In this document: one piece after another, positions 45,454 to 54,607 of the stretch
Position numbering within the stretch: position 1 is the first letter of the stretch
Layout: the number at the start of each line of letters is the position of its first letter
DNA from: Amycolatopsis roodepoortensis
GTDB taxonomy: Bacteria > Actinomycetota > Actinomycetes > Mycobacteriales > Pseudonocardiaceae
Assembly: GCF_014873915.1 (NCBI RefSeq)
Contig: NZ_JADBEJ010000004.1
Coordinates: 1,674,001 to 1,738,000, forward strand
DNA length: 64,000 bases
Reading direction: 5' to 3'
The notes under the pieces: model-generated
The model's input: only the letters and a program-made list of their open reading frames with translations
What the model was told of the DNA's origin: nothing
The model's database searches: none
Position numbers and translations under genes: made by a program

Positions 45454-46428
45454 CTAGGTGGTGGACTGGGGTGCTTCGAGGGAGAGCCTGCCATGCGCCC
45501 GCGCGGCCACCAAGTCGCCGGGTAGCCAGACCCCGCCCTGACCCCGCCAGTTCCCCACCAGCGCGTCGACCGAACGCAGGTGGGCGTCGGTGAGTTCGCG
45601 GACGCCGGAGTCCAGCAGCCACCTGCGGAGGACGCGTCGCCGCAGCGCGGGCGGTTCGGTGGCGAGCACCGCGACGTCGAGCCCTTCGCCGGTGAAGGCG
45701 CGCAGGTGGACCTCGTCCGCGAGTGTGTCCAACGCCTCGGTGTCCTCGCGCAGTTGCGCCGCCGTGCGGGCGAGCGACGCCGCGACACCGCCGGACAGCA
45801 CATCCTCCAGAAGGGGCAGTACTTCGGTCCGTAACCGGACACGGGTGAAGCGCGGGTCTTCGTTGTGCGGGTCCTGCCAGGGGTCGACGCCGAGCGCCCG
45901 GCACGCCTGCCGCGTGGTCGCGCGGGTGACGCCGAGCAGCGGCCGTCCCCAGGGCGGATCGTGCGGGCGCATCCCGGCCAGCGAACGCGGCCCGGAACCC
46001 CGGCCGAGGCCGAGCAGGACGGTTTCGGCCTGGTCGTCGAGGGTGTGGCCGAGCAGGACGACGCCGCGTCCATCGGGCAGTGCCGAACGCAAGGCGCCGT
46101 AACGGGCCCGGCGGGCCGCCGCTTCCGGTCCGCCCGCGCCCTCGACGCGCACCTTCAGGACTTCGGCCGTGTCGGCGCCCAGTTCCCGCGCCGTGTTCGC
46201 GGCTCGGGCGGCGGTTTCGGCGGAACCCTCCTGGAGGCCGTGGTCGACGACTAGCGCCCGCACCTTCAGCCCGGCGCGTGACCCGGCGAACGCCGCCGCT
46301 TCGGCCAGCGCCAAGGAATCCGCGCCGCCGGAGACCGCGACGCAGATCTCGTCCGCGACCACTGAGGGCGCGAGGAAGTCCCGCACGGCCGTCCGCACGG
46401 CCGCGATCGCCGGATCCGGCCCGCTCAC
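45454..46428 (-). CDS. tilS: tRNA(Ile)-lysidine synthetase
   Basis: Modifies the wobble C of tRNA-Ile(CAU) to lysidine so it reads AUA. The 324-residue protein has the PP-loop [47 protein letters not shown] and the [14 protein letters not shown] block. The GTG start overlaps the stop of the metalloprotease gene (GTGA). Confidence 0.95.
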   Translation of the reverse strand: MSGPDPAIAAVRTAVRDFLAPSVVADEICVAVSGGADSLALAEAAAFAGSRAGLKVRALVVDHGLQEGSAETAARAANTARELGADTAEVLKVRVEGAGGPEAAARRARYGALRSALPDGRGVVLLGHTLDDQAETVLLGLGRGSGPRSLAGMRPHDPPWGRPLLGVTRATTRQACRALGVDPWQDPHNEDPRFTRVRLRTEVLPLLEDVLSGGVAASLARTAAQLREDTEALDTLADEVHLRAFTGEGLDVAVLATEPPALRRRVLRRWLLDSGVRELTDAHLRSVDALVGNWRGQGGVWLPGDLVAARAHGRLSLEAPQSTT

Positions 46429-47486
46429 CCGTGCAGTCGCCGCACCCAGGCCGCCGGATCGGTGATCTCGGCCCTGGTCGGCAGCGTGTTCGGCGAAGTC
46501 CACACCGCGTTGAAGCCGTCCATGCCGACGGCGTCGACGACGTGCTTGGTGAACTTCGCGCCCTGTTCGTACTGGCGCAGCTTCGCGTCCACGCCGAGGA
46601 GGCTGCGCAGCACGCGGTCGATCAGGCCGCCGCCCTTGCGCCGGGCGGTGAACCGCGAACGGATCAGCTCGACGCTCGGCACGACCTGCGGCCCGACGGC
46701 GTCCATCACGAAGTCGGCGTGCCCCTCCAAGAGGGTGGACAGGGCGAGCAACCGGTCGAACACCGCTCGTTCGCCGGGTGACTGCAGGAGTTCGGCGAGG
46801 CCGGCGCCGCCCGCCTTGCCCTTGCCGATCTGCTTGATGGTGTCCGGCAGGCGGCCGACCAGATCGCTCAGGCCGTCCGCGTCGCGGCCGGCGAGCCCGC
46901 CGATCAGGCGCTCGACCTCGTCGGCGAAGTAGTCGCGCAGCCAGGTGACCGCGGTGAACTGCAGCCGGTGGGTGCATTCGTGCAGGCAGACCCACAGCCG
47001 GAAGTCGTGCCCCGGCACGTCCATCGCGCGCTGGGCGGCGACCACGTTCGGCGCGACGAGCACCAGGCGGCCGGCGCGGTCCGGCCCGCCGAACGGGTCG
47101 TACTGGCCGAGCACGCGGGAAGCCAGGAAGGCGAGCACCAGCCCGGTCTGGACGCCCGCGCCGCCGGCCAGCACGGGCGCCAGCGGGCCGCCCTGGGCTT
47201 CCGGCAGCGCGCGGCCGGTGAGCGCGTCGAGCCCGGCGGCGGCCGAACGGACCCAGCCGGGTCTGTCGACGACATCGGCGGGCAGCAGCGGCAGATCGAG
47301 GCCGAGCCCGGTCAGCTCGCGGACGTGCCCCTCCGCTTCGCCGGTCAGGTCACGGAGATCGGCGACGGCTTCTTCGGCCTCTTCGCGGTCGACCACCGGA
47401 CCGCCGCGCACCAGCAGGGCGCCCGTCGAGGCGGCCAGGGACCAGTCGACCATCGAACGTGTCTTGGTCGGCGTTTCCTCAGTCAC
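46425..47486 (-). CDS. Zinc-dependent metalloprotease (Rv3626c-like, DUF2342 type)
   Basis: 353-residue protein of the family annotated as zinc-dependent metalloprotease or F420-associated. The HEXXH site is LHECTHRLQF and a second conserved block is LLEGHADFVMDAVG. No signal peptide, so probably cytoplasmic. It lies between dacB and tilS as in mycobacteria. The biological substrate is not known to me. Confidence 0.85.
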   Translation of the reverse strand: MTEETPTKTRSMVDWSLAASTGALLVRGGPVVDREEAEEAVADLRDLTGEAEGHVRELTGLGLDLPLLPADVVDRPGWVRSAAAGLDALTGRALPEAQGGPLAPVLAGGAGVQTGLVLAFLASRVLGQYDPFGGPDRAGRLVLVAPNVVAAQRAMDVPGHDFRLWVCLHECTHRLQFTAVTWLRDYFADEVERLIGGLAGRDADGLSDLVGRLPDTIKQIGKGKAGGAGLAELLQSPGERAVFDRLLALSTLLEGHADFVMDAVGPQVVPSVELIRSRFTARRKGGGLIDRVLRSLLGVDAKLRQYEQGAKFTKHVVDAVGMDGFNAVWTSPNTLPTRAEITDPAAWVRRLHG

Positions 47487-47553
47487 TCTTATGACGCTAC
47501 CCGCTGGAAGACCGGATTCCGTCCCGACTTCCTCACGCTCCGGTTCCGGTCGC

Positions 47554-49563
47554 TCACCTGCAGCCGCATTTGTGCAGGGTCGCCGCGACGACGTCGAGCG
47601 CGGCCCTGCCCTTGTTCTGGTCCGAACCGGACGACATCAGCGCGAACACCAGCATCCGGCCGTCGGTGTCCAGCACCACACCGGCCAGGGTGTTCACGCC
47701 GGACAGCGTCCCGGTCTTGCCGCGCACCCAGCCGCGGCCCGCGGCCGACGCCGGATCGCCGTAGCGCTTCTCGAGCGTCCCGCTGCCACCCGCGACTGGG
47801 AGGCCGGCCAGCAGGGGCCGCAGTTTGGGCGTCCTCGGATCCTTGCCGTCCGGCGCCGCCGCGACCGCGAGGATCTCGCTGAGCACCTTGGCCGGGATCT
47901 TGTTCTGGTCGGACAGCCCGCTGCCGTCGTTGATCTGGACGCCGGTGAGATCGAACCCGGCCTCCTTGAGCACGTTCATCGTCGCGGTCGCGCCGCCGGT
48001 GAACGACGCCTCGGCGCCCTTCGCGAGCGCGAGCTGGCGGGCGAGGACGTCGGCCATCAGGTTGTCCGAGAGCTGCATCAGCGAGTTGGCGAACTCCGCG
48101 AGCGGCTGGGACTTGACCTCGCCGAGCACCTTCGCGTCCTTCGGCGCCGTCGTCGTACCGCCGGCTTGTGCTTCGAGCTTGCCCGCGATTTTCTGGGTCA
48201 GCGCGGCCGCCGGATTCGCGACGCGGGGCGAGTGGTCGTTCTTCGGGTCGGCGCGGCCGCCGTCGGCCATCACGGGGAGGACCGGCGCCATGTAGGTGTT
48301 CCCGGCGGCGGTGTCCTCCGGGTCCCAGCCCTTCGCGGACGTCGGCCCCTTGAACAGGCTGATGTCCAGCTGGACCTTGGAGATCTTGCCGCCCGCGGCC
48401 TTCTTGACCTGGGCGACGAGGTCGTCGACGTGGGCCGCGCCCGGGTACAGCGGCGAGTCCGTGCCCAGCGGCAGCGAGGTCAGCGACGGGTCGCCGCCCG
48501 CGACGAGGACGACCGTGCCCGGCTCCGCGCCCTGGACGATCTTCGTCGAGAACTGCGTCCCGTGGTCCATCGACAGCAGAGCGGCCGCGACGACGAGGAT
48601 CTTCGTGGTCGACGCCGGGGTCAGCGGAGTGCCGGAGTTCTTGTCCCACAGGACTTCCCCGGACGCCGCGTCCACGACGGTACCGGTGAGCGTGCCCAGG
48701 TCCGGGGAACCGGCGGGGCCGGCCAGCGCGGCCGCGAGACCTGCCTTCGTCGGCCCGGCGCCGTTGATGTCCGGCCCGTGCAGGACGCGGGTGACCCCGG
48801 CGGGTTTGGGGATCTCGCCCTTCGGCGCGTTCGGCGCCCAGGGCAGGCCGAGGCGGTTCGACACCTTCGGCATCGCGGCGGCGCCGCCCATCCCGGCGAG
48901 CAGGAGGACGACGACCAGGGTGGTGATCAGCAGGGCCTTGCGCTTGCGTTTCGGCTTCGGCGCGGGCGCGGCCTCGGTTTCGGCGGCCGGGGGTTCCTGG
49001 GAGGGCGGCTCGGGCCGCTGGATCCCGACGGTCGCTTCGGCGTCGAAGCGCTCTTCGGCGGGCTCGATGCGGACCGGGCGGGCGTGCATGCTCGCGGACG
49101 GGACCGGCGCGGGCGCCGGCGGCTCGACCCGCGTCTGCTCGGGGCGGCGCGGGGGCTCGGGTTTCGGCTCGGGTTCAGGCTCGGGTTCTGGGGGCTCGGC
49201 GACCCGATCGAACTGATCCCAGTCCGGTTTGTCTGTTTGCCGCGGCTGGACGGGCTGGACGAAGACCGTCTTCGGCGCTTCGGGTTCCTTCGGCTCGACC
49301 GGCGTCACCGGTTCGAACGCGGACCACTTCGGGGTCGGGGTCTCCGGGACGTCCGGTTCCTCCTCGACCTCGACGACGGGTTCGAACCAGGAGCCACTTT
49401 CGGGTGTGACCTTCGGCACTGACAGCTCTTCGGTCTTGCCGTTCGCCATCCCCGACATGGGCAGCCAGATCGTGGCCTCGCCCTCCCCCTTGGCGCCTTT
49501 GGGCTCGGCGGATGAGGTGTCCTTGTCGTCCGACGGCCACCTCGGGTCATCGTTTTCCGGCAC
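47554..49563 (-). CDS. dacB: D-alanyl-D-alanine carboxypeptidase/endopeptidase (PBP4, DacB type)
   Basis: 669 residues. A cytoplasmic Pro/Glu-rich disordered region of about 205 residues (with PEPEPEPEPKPEP) precedes one transmembrane helix (ALLITTLVVVLLLAGMGG) and an external S13 penicillin-binding domain. The catalytic triad motifs are STTK, SDN and KTGTL. It trims peptidoglycan stem peptides. The long inner tail is unusual against E. coli PBP4 but seen in actinobacteria; it may be a regulatory or docking site (inference). Confidence 0.92.
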   Translation of the reverse strand: MPENDDPRWPSDDKDTSSAEPKGAKGEGEATIWLPMSGMANGKTEELSVPKVTPESGSWFEPVVEVEEEPDVPETPTPKWSAFEPVTPVEPKEPEAPKTVFVQPVQPRQTDKPDWDQFDRVAEPPEPEPEPEPKPEPPRRPEQTRVEPPAPAPVPSASMHARPVRIEPAEERFDAEATVGIQRPEPPSQEPPAAETEAAPAPKPKRKRKALLITTLVVVLLLAGMGGAAAMPKVSNRLGLPWAPNAPKGEIPKPAGVTRVLHGPDINGAGPTKAGLAAALAGPAGSPDLGTLTGTVVDAASGEVLWDKNSGTPLTPASTTKILVVAAALLSMDHGTQFSTKIVQGAEPGTVVLVAGGDPSLTSLPLGTDSPLYPGAAHVDDLVAQVKKAAGGKISKVQLDISLFKGPTSAKGWDPEDTAAGNTYMAPVLPVMADGGRADPKNDHSPRVANPAAALTQKIAGKLEAQAGGTTTAPKDAKVLGEVKSQPLAEFANSLMQLSDNLMADVLARQLALAKGAEASFTGGATATMNVLKEAGFDLTGVQINDGSGLSDQNKIPAKVLSEILAVAAAPDGKDPRTPKLRPLLAGLPVAGGSGTLEKRYGDPASAAGRGWVRGKTGTLSGVNTLAGVVLDTDGRMLVFALMSSGSDQNKGRAALDVVAATLHKCGCR

Positions 49564-49730
49564 TCAACGCTCCTTCATCCACCGTCCGGGGAAGGGGCCA
49601 AGCTCACATACGACCACATCGATGCGAGCACCCGGGACCCCGTGGTCCACACTAGTGAAGACAAGACCATGAACTCGGTGAGCCGTCCGCGACGGCGGGG
49701 CGTACCAAAGACGAGAGCAGCGAGGCCGGC

Positions 49731-50249
49731 GTGGAATTCGACGTCACTATCGAAATCCCCAAGGGGGAGCGCAACAAGTACGAGGTGGACCACAAGACCG
49801 GTCGGATCAAACTCGACCGGACGCTGTTCACCGCCACGCAGTACCCCGCCGACTACGGGTTCATCGACGACACCCTCGGCCAGGACGGCGACCCGCTCGA
49901 CGTGCTGGTGCTCGTCCAGGAGCCGACGTTCCCGGGCTGCCTGATCCGCTGCCGCGCTATCGGCATGTTCCGGATGACCGACGAGAAGGGCCCGGACGAC
50001 AAGGTCCTCGCGGTGCCGACGAACGACCCGCGGCTGGAGCACCTGCGCGACATCCACCACCTGAACGAGTTCCACAAGCTCGAGATCCAGCACTTCTTCG
50101 AGGTGTACAAGGACCTGGAGCCGGGCAAGAGCGTCGAGGGTTCGACCTGGGTCGGGCGCTCCGAGGCCGAGGCCGAGATCAAGCGTTCGCTCGACCGCGA
50201 GACCGACCGGCTGGCCAAGGAGGCCATCGACGGTCCGGCGGCGCACTAG
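49731..50249 (+). CDS. ppa: Inorganic pyrophosphatase
   Basis: 172-residue family I enzyme hydrolysing PPi. Metal and substrate motifs are [40 protein letters not shown] (the DGDPxD Mg site) and the later [14 protein letters not shown] at 49731 lies 5 bases after a GAGG. It is divergent from dacB across a 167-base space without a feature I can name. Confidence 0.96.
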   Translation: MEFDVTIEIPKGERNKYEVDHKTGRIKLDRTLFTATQYPADYGFIDDTLGQDGDPLDVLVLVQEPTFPGCLIRCRAIGMFRMTDEKGPDDKVLAVPTNDPRLEHLRDIHHLNEFHKLEIQHFFEVYKDLEPGKSVEGSTWVGRSEAEAEIKRSLDRETDRLAKEAIDGPAAH

Positions 50250-50261
50250 TCGCTTAAGTGC

Positions 50262-50306
50262 CGAAGGGCCCCTTCACCGCGTCTCGTGCGGTGAAGGGGC
50301 CCTTCG
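50262..50306. terminator. ppa terminator hairpin
   Basis: Perfect 19-bp stem CGAAGGGCCCCTTCACCGC around GTCTCGT, 12 bases after the ppa stop. Member of the GAAGGSCCC hairpin family. Confidence 0.85.
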
Positions 50307-50340
50307 TGCGTTTCGTGAGTGCCTGGTCGCGTCTCCCGTA

Positions 50341-50395
50341 GTACGTGAAGGCCCCCTTCATTGCGCCTGGCGCAGTGAAGGGGGCCTTCACGTAC
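50341..50395. terminator. glyA terminator hairpin
   Basis: Arms of 20 bases (GTACGTGAAGGCCCCCTTCA and complement) with an inner TGCGC/GCGCA stem, ending two bases before the glyA stop codon on the minus strand. Confidence 0.85.
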
Positions 50396-50397
50396 TT

Positions 50398-51666
50398 CTA
50401 CGCCGAGTAGCCCGGGATCGGGAACGGCGCCAGGAACTCGCGGATCTCGGCGGCGATGGTGTCCAAAGCGGACTGTTCCTCACCCGCCGCCGCGGTGATC
50501 GTGCGGTCGATCCACTCCGCGACCTGCGTCTGGTGCTCCGGCTTGAGCCCGCGCGTGGTGATCGCGGAGGTGCCGAGCCGGATTCCGGACGGGTCGAACG
50601 GCTTGCGCGGGTCGAACGGCACGGTGTTGTAGTTCAGCTCGATCCCGGCGCGGTCCAGCGCCTGCGCGGCGGGCTTGCCCGGCACGTTCTTGTTCGTGAG
50701 GTCGATCAGCAGCAGGTGGTTGTCGGTACCGCCGGACACGAGGTCGTAACCGCGCTCGACCAGCGCCTCCGCCAGCGCCCGCGCGTTCGCGACGATCGTG
50801 TGCGCGTACTCGGAGAACTCCGGCTTCTGCGCCTCGCCCAGCGCGACGGCGATCGCGGCGGTGGTGTGGTTGTGCGGGCCGCCCTGCAGCCCCGGGAACA
50901 CCGCCTTGTCGACGGCCTTCGCGTGGTCGGCGTCGGAAAGGATCATCGCGCCGCGCGGACCACGCAGCGTCTTGTGCGTGGTCGTGGTGATGACCTGCGC
51001 GTGCCCGACCGGCGACGGGTGCGCGCCACCGGCTACCAGCCCGGCGATGTGGGCGATGTCGGCGACCAGGACGGCGTCGACCTCGCGGGCGATCTCCGCG
51101 AACGCCGGGAAGTCGATGGTGCGCGGGATCGCGGTGCCGCCGGCGAAGATCAGCTTCGGCCGGTGCTTCAGCGCGAGTTCGCGGACCTGGTCGAGGTCGA
51201 CGCGGCCGGTCTCCTTGCGGACGCCGTAGCGGACCGGGGTGAACCACTTGCCGGTCGCGGACACGCTCCAGCCGTGCGTGAGGTGGCCGCCGTCCGGCAG
51301 CGCCATGCCGAGCACGGTGTCGCCCGGCTGGGCGAACGCGAGGTACACCGCCAGGTTCGCCGGGGAGCCGGAGTACGGCTGGACGTTCGCGTGGTCGACG
51401 CCGAAGACGGCCTTCGCGCGCTCGATGGCGAGGGTCTCGACCTGGTCGATGAGCTGCTGGCCTTCGTAGTACCGCTTGCCGGCGTAGCCCTCGGAGTACT
51501 TGTTGGTGAGGACGGTGCCCGTCGCCTCCAGAACGGCCTGCGAGACGTAGTTCTCGGACGCGATCAGGCGGATCTTGTCGTGCTGGCGTTTCGCCTCGTC
51601 CTCCACGAGCCCCGCGATCTGCGGGTCGGCGGCGGCGAGCGCGGAAAGTTCGGGCTGGTGTGTCAT
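50398..51666 (-). CDS. glyA: Serine hydroxymethyltransferase
   Basis: PLP enzyme that converts serine and tetrahydrofolate to glycine and methylene-THF, 422 residues. The PLP lysine lies in TTTTHKTLRGPRGAM; other blocks are NKYSEGYAGKRYYEG and the DIAHIAGLVAGG substrate loop. ATG at 51666 is preceded by GGAG at a spacing of 8. A ZTP riboswitch occupies the leader, so expression should rise when ZMP/ZTP signals folate shortage. Confidence 0.96.
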   Translation of the reverse strand: MTHQPELSALAAADPQIAGLVEDEAKRQHDKIRLIASENYVSQAVLEATGTVLTNKYSEGYAGKRYYEGQQLIDQVETLAIERAKAVFGVDHANVQPYSGSPANLAVYLAFAQPGDTVLGMALPDGGHLTHGWSVSATGKWFTPVRYGVRKETGRVDLDQVRELALKHRPKLIFAGGTAIPRTIDFPAFAEIAREVDAVLVADIAHIAGLVAGGAHPSPVGHAQVITTTTHKTLRGPRGAMILSDADHAKAVDKAVFPGLQGGPHNHTTAAIAVALGEAQKPEFSEYAHTIVANARALAEALVERGYDLVSGGTDNHLLLIDLTNKNVPGKPAAQALDRAGIELNYNTVPFDPRKPFDPSGIRLGTSAITTRGLKPEHQTQVAEWIDRTITAAAGEEQSALDTIAAEIREFLAPFPIPGYSA

Positions 51667-51689
51667 CGGACGTACTCCTGCCAGAGACG

Positions 51690-51770
51690 GCCGGACCCAG
51701 GCGCGCGGTACCGGCCTCGTCGTCGCTTCCCGGTGGTGCTCCACCTCAAATGGCGCCAGTCGCTGGTGCG
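51690..51770 (-). ncRNA. ZTP (pfl) riboswitch in the glyA leader
   Basis: On the minus strand the leader has GCGACTGGCG, then the stem GAGGTGG-AGC-ACCACC followed by GGGAAGCG, a variable linker and CGCGCCTGGG. These are the conserved blocks of the ZTP/pfl aptamer in the right order and spacing. glyA is a classic ZTP-riboswitch gene. It fills the space between the zinc-finger gene stop and glyA. Confidence 0.9.
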
Positions 51771-51777
51771 GACCAGA

Positions 51778-52197
51778 CTAGAGCACTCCGCTCGAGCGGG
51801 CCTCGGCGTGCGGACGATGGCCGGCGCACCACCGGCGGCTGCATCCGGCCGTGCGATCGCAGAACGCCCGCGCGCAGACGGCGCAGCGTTTGAGCCGCCG
51901 CCAGCCACCGAACGCGACCAGTTCCGCCAGCCCGGAAGCGCCCGCGACCAGGTCGCCGCAGCCCGGCCACGACGCCACCTGCACGAGACGCCAGCCGTTC
52001 GCGACTTCGACGAGCCGGGGCGAGGCGCCGGTCCCGGCGAGGATCCGGTTGAGCCGGTCGGCGGCGGCGTGTTCGTCCGGCAGTGCCGAAAAGACTTCGA
52101 TGAGCCGCGGATTCCCTTGCGCCAGCAGCCTTTCCGCGACCTCGAGGGCCGGGTCGAGGTCGCGGAACGGCGGGACGATCACGTGCTTGCGCGTCAC
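51778..52197 (-). CDS. CGNR-type zinc-finger protein coupled to the L11-like gene
   Basis: 139 residues. A helical N-terminal part is followed by a Cys-rich C-terminus RCAVCARAFCDRTAGCSRRWCAGHRPH, which resembles the CGNR zinc finger but has Cys/His in place of the usual last CGNR. GTG at 52197 overlaps the L11-like stop (GTGA), so both are made from one transcript. Function unknown; it may bind nucleic acid. Finding it with an L11 paralogue suggests a joint role at the ribosome (inference). Confidence 0.8.
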   Translation of the reverse strand: MTRKHVIVPPFRDLDPALEVAERLLAQGNPRLIEVFSALPDEHAAADRLNRILAGTGASPRLVEVANGWRLVQVASWPGCGDLVAGASGLAELVAFGGWRRLKRCAVCARAFCDRTAGCSRRWCAGHRPHAEARSSGVL

Positions 52198-52625
52198 GGT
52201 TCTTCGATCGCGACACCCATCGAGCGGGCCGTGCCCGCGACCGTGCGCATGGCCGCGCCGAGGTCTCCGGTGTTGAGGTCCGGCAGTTTCCGCTCCGCGA
52301 TGCCGCGCAGCTGTTCCTGGCTCAGCTTCCCGGCGACCTCGTGTCCTGGACGGCTGGATCCCTTGCCGCCCAAGGCCTTCTTGATGAGGAACGACGTCGG
52401 AGGGGTCTTCAGCCGGAGTTCGAAGGAGCGGTCCTCGAACACCGACACGACCACCGGGACGATGTCGCCGCGCTGGGCGGCGGTCGCCGCGTCGTAGGCC
52501 TTCTTGACCTCGACGAGGTTCACGCCGGTCTGCCCGAGCGTCTTCCCGAGGTCGACCACCGGCGCGTTGCCGGCGGTCAACTCGAGCGTCGCCTGGTGCG
52601 TTTTCTTCTTCGACTTCGGTGCCAT
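52194..52625 (-). CDS. Divergent ribosomal protein L11 paralogue
   Basis: 143 residues. The C-terminal rRNA-binding half is conserved (LKTPPTSFLIKKALGG, GTARSMGVAIEE). The N-terminal domain is altered: where ordinary L11 has PSPPVGPALGQ, this has PVVDLGKTLGQ, so Pro22, Pro23 and Pro26 (E. coli numbers) are Val, Asp and Lys. Those prolines contact thiopeptides, and their mutation is known to give thiostrepton resistance. It is not in an rplK-rplA operon but under a MerR-type promoter with a leaderless ATG. Probably an inducible alternative L11, not the housekeeping one. Confidence 0.88.
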   Translation of the reverse strand: MAPKSKKKTHQATLELTAGNAPVVDLGKTLGQTGVNLVEVKKAYDAATAAQRGDIVPVVVSVFEDRSFELRLKTPPTSFLIKKALGGKGSSRPGHEVAGKLSQEQLRGIAERKLPDLNTGDLGAAMRTVAGTARSMGVAIEEP

Positions 52626-52631
52626 GCGCCG

Positions 52632-52662
52632 AAGCTATGGTCTCCAGTTACTGGAGAGTCAA
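52632..52662 (-). promoter_or_regulatory. MerR-type promoter and operator of the L11-like gene
   Basis: On the minus strand: -35 TTGACT, 19-base spacer, -10 TAGCTT. The spacer holds the dyad CTCCAGTAACTGGAG. The ATG is 7 bases after the -10, indicating a leaderless mRNA. Spacing, -35 and most of the dyad match the promoter of merR at 34843. The -35 overlaps the stop codon of the gamma-carbonic anhydrase gene. Confidence 0.8.
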
Positions 52663-53180
52663 TCGATCGGCTTGACGCTTTCCGCGTGGCGGCGCGCGAG
52701 CTCCTGGTAGATCGCCGCGTTGTGCTCGACCCAGCCGCGGGCGGTGCCGTCGAGCGGGACGTGCTTCTTCGCCGGGCTGCCCATGGCGACCGTCTCCGGC
52801 GGGATGACCATCCCTGGCGTCACCGTGGCGCCGGCCGCGACCAGCGCCTTCGCGCCGATCTGCGCCTTGTCGAGCACGGTCGAGCCGTTCCCGATCAGCG
52901 CCTGCTCGCCGATCGTGCAGTCGTGCACGAGGCACTGGTGCCCGACGGTGACGTTCTTGCCGACCTCGGTCACGCCGCCGTTGACGTGGATGACCGAGTT
53001 GTCCTGGATGTTGGCGCCCTCGCGGATGAGGATCTTCCCGAAGTCGGCGCGCAGCACGGCGCCGTACCAGACGGAGGCGCCCTTTTCGACGACGACGTCG
53101 CCGATCAGGGTGGCGGTGGGGGCGATCCACGCTTCGGGATCCACCTGGGGACGGTGCCCCTCGAATTCGAACATCGGCAT
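52659..53180 (-). CDS. Gamma-class carbonic anhydrase family protein
   Basis: 173-residue left-handed beta-helix of hexapeptide repeats. Metal His residues are visible in VIHVNGG and VGHQCLVHDC. Family members include active carbonic anhydrases and acyltransferase-like relatives (PaaY, YrdA). The start is ATG 53180 or ATG 53174. Its stop overlaps the L11-like promoter, so the next operon starts inside its end. Confidence 0.88.
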   Translation of the reverse strand: MPMFEFEGHRPQVDPEAWIAPTATLIGDVVVEKGASVWYGAVLRADFGKILIREGANIQDNSVIHVNGGVTEVGKNVTVGHQCLVHDCTIGEQALIGNGSTVLDKAQIGAKALVAAGATVTPGMVIPPETVAMGSPAKKHVPLDGTARGWVEHNAAIYQELARRHAESVKPID

Positions 53181-53201
53181 GCCCCGCACCCTATGCGTCC
53201 T

Positions 53202-53258
53202 AGCGCGTGAAGGCCCCCTTCACGCGGCTGAGCCGAGGGAAGGGGGCCTTCACGCGCT
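53202..53258. terminator. Hairpin terminator between carboxypeptidase and gamma-CA genes
   Basis: 19-bp perfect stem beginning AGCGCGTGAAGGCCCCCTT, nearly the same sequence as the hairpin at 55792-55846. It lies just downstream of the M14 carboxypeptidase stop (minus strand). Confidence 0.8.
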
Positions 53259-53265
53259 ACAGAGG

Positions 53266-54510
53266 TCAGCCGATGGCGGTGTTCAGCAGGAGGTCCACGG
53301 CCTTGTCGTTACGGGTGGTTTCGCGGACGATCACCTCGTCGGGCGGGTAGAAGCCGGGGTTCGAACCCCGCGGGTACATCTCGAAGGTGAAGCTCAGGAT
53401 CTTGTGGGTGCCCCACATCCAGTCGTCGATCGTCCCGTCCGTGATGTACAGGTCGCTCGACTGCTGCGGCGTGTAGCCGTTGGTCGCCGCCAGCTGACGG
53501 CCCACCGTCTGGAACCGCTGCGCTTCCGCGGCGGTCATTCCGGGGGCGGTGTCGTTGTAGGTGAAGCCGAACGGCCACAGCACGAGCTCCGAGTAGGTGT
53601 GGAAGTCGATGCTCGCCTTGATCTGCTGGACGCCGCCGATCTTGCGCGAGTTGACGAAGTTGGACACCGCGCGGGTCTCCGGCGCGGAGAACGCCGACGG
53701 GCCGCGGTAGGTCTCGCTGGTCGTCGAGCCCGACGAACCGCCGCAGCAGCCCCAGTTGTAGGCCCAGTTGCGGTTGGGGTCGGTGCCGTTGCCCTGCCGG
53801 TTCTTGCGCCAGTACTTGTAGCTGCCGCCGGAGATGTCGTACTCCGAGCCGTCCGGGTTGACGTTCGGGATCACGTAGATCTCGACGCTGTCGACGAACC
53901 GTTTGATCGCCGGGTCGGAGGCGTAGCCCTGGGTGAACCGGTTCACGATCCGCAGGCACATCTCGGTGGTGAGGTGCTCGCGGGCGTGCTGGTTGCAGGT
54001 GAAGAGGACTTCGGGCTCGTTCTCGTCCGTGGCGACGTTGTCGCTGATCTTGAGCATGTTCAGCGCCCGGCCCTGGTACGAGTTGCCGACGCTGCTCAGC
54101 CGCGCGATCGAGCCGAAGTTCGACTGGGCGTTGCGCAGGACTGTCGTGACCTCGGCGTAGTTGTGGTAGCCGGAATCCGACGGCGGGAAGTCGTTGATCG
54201 CGTTCGTGCCGACCTTCTCGGACCTGTCGACAACGCCGCGCTGCTCGACGCGGTAGCCGAGCGAACGGATCTTCGCCGCGTCGCGCGCTTCGCCGATGAC
54301 CGTGGTCGTGCCGCCCGCCGAGCCGAGGACGTCGACCCCGAGCCGGGAGATCTGGGTGCGCTGCTGCGAGGTCCCGGTCCCGAAGACCTCGTAGATCTGG
54401 ACCTGCGCGTCCTCGGCCTGCTGGTCCGCGGTCGCCGGACTCGCGGCGACCGGGATGGTGAACGCCGCGACGGCCGCGATCGCCACGGCCATGCACCGTC
54501 TTATGCGCAT
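53266..54510 (-). CDS. Secreted M14 zinc carboxypeptidase
   Basis: 414 residues with a Sec signal ([17 protein letters not shown] ... SPATAD). A propeptide-like region precedes the M14 domain: zinc ligands in [12 protein letters not shown] (HxxE) and [16 protein letters not shown] substrate loop, and the catalytic Glu in [10 protein letters not shown]. It removes C-terminal residues from extracellular peptides. TetR and a GreA-like gene lie upstream but nothing links them functionally. Confidence 0.93.
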   Translation of the reverse strand: MRIRRCMAVAIAAVAAFTIPVAASPATADQQAEDAQVQIYEVFGTGTSQQRTQISRLGVDVLGSAGGTTTVIGEARDAAKIRSLGYRVEQRGVVDRSEKVGTNAINDFPPSDSGYHNYAEVTTVLRNAQSNFGSIARLSSVGNSYQGRALNMLKISDNVATDENEPEVLFTCNQHAREHLTTEMCLRIVNRFTQGYASDPAIKRFVDSVEIYVIPNVNPDGSEYDISGGSYKYWRKNRQGNGTDPNRNWAYNWGCCGGSSGSTTSETYRGPSAFSAPETRAVSNFVNSRKIGGVQQIKASIDFHTYSELVLWPFGFTYNDTAPGMTAAEAQRFQTVGRQLAATNGYTPQQSSDLYITDGTIDDWMWGTHKILSFTFEMYPRGSNPGFYPPDEVIVRETTRNDKAVDLLLNTAIG

Positions 54511-54607
54511 CGTCGTCTCCTAGCTCTCAGGCAGGGAAGGGGAACCTCACCATGGCCGGAGCGGGAAGGGCGAACAATCCGTAACGGTACGGATCTAATG
54601 CGTATTT

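Noticed and set aside
52194..52625. Zur-controlled alternative ribosomal protein
   Set aside because: L11 is not among the zinc-ribbon proteins swapped under zinc starvation, this copy has no Cys motif, and the promoter shows a MerR layout rather than a Zur box.
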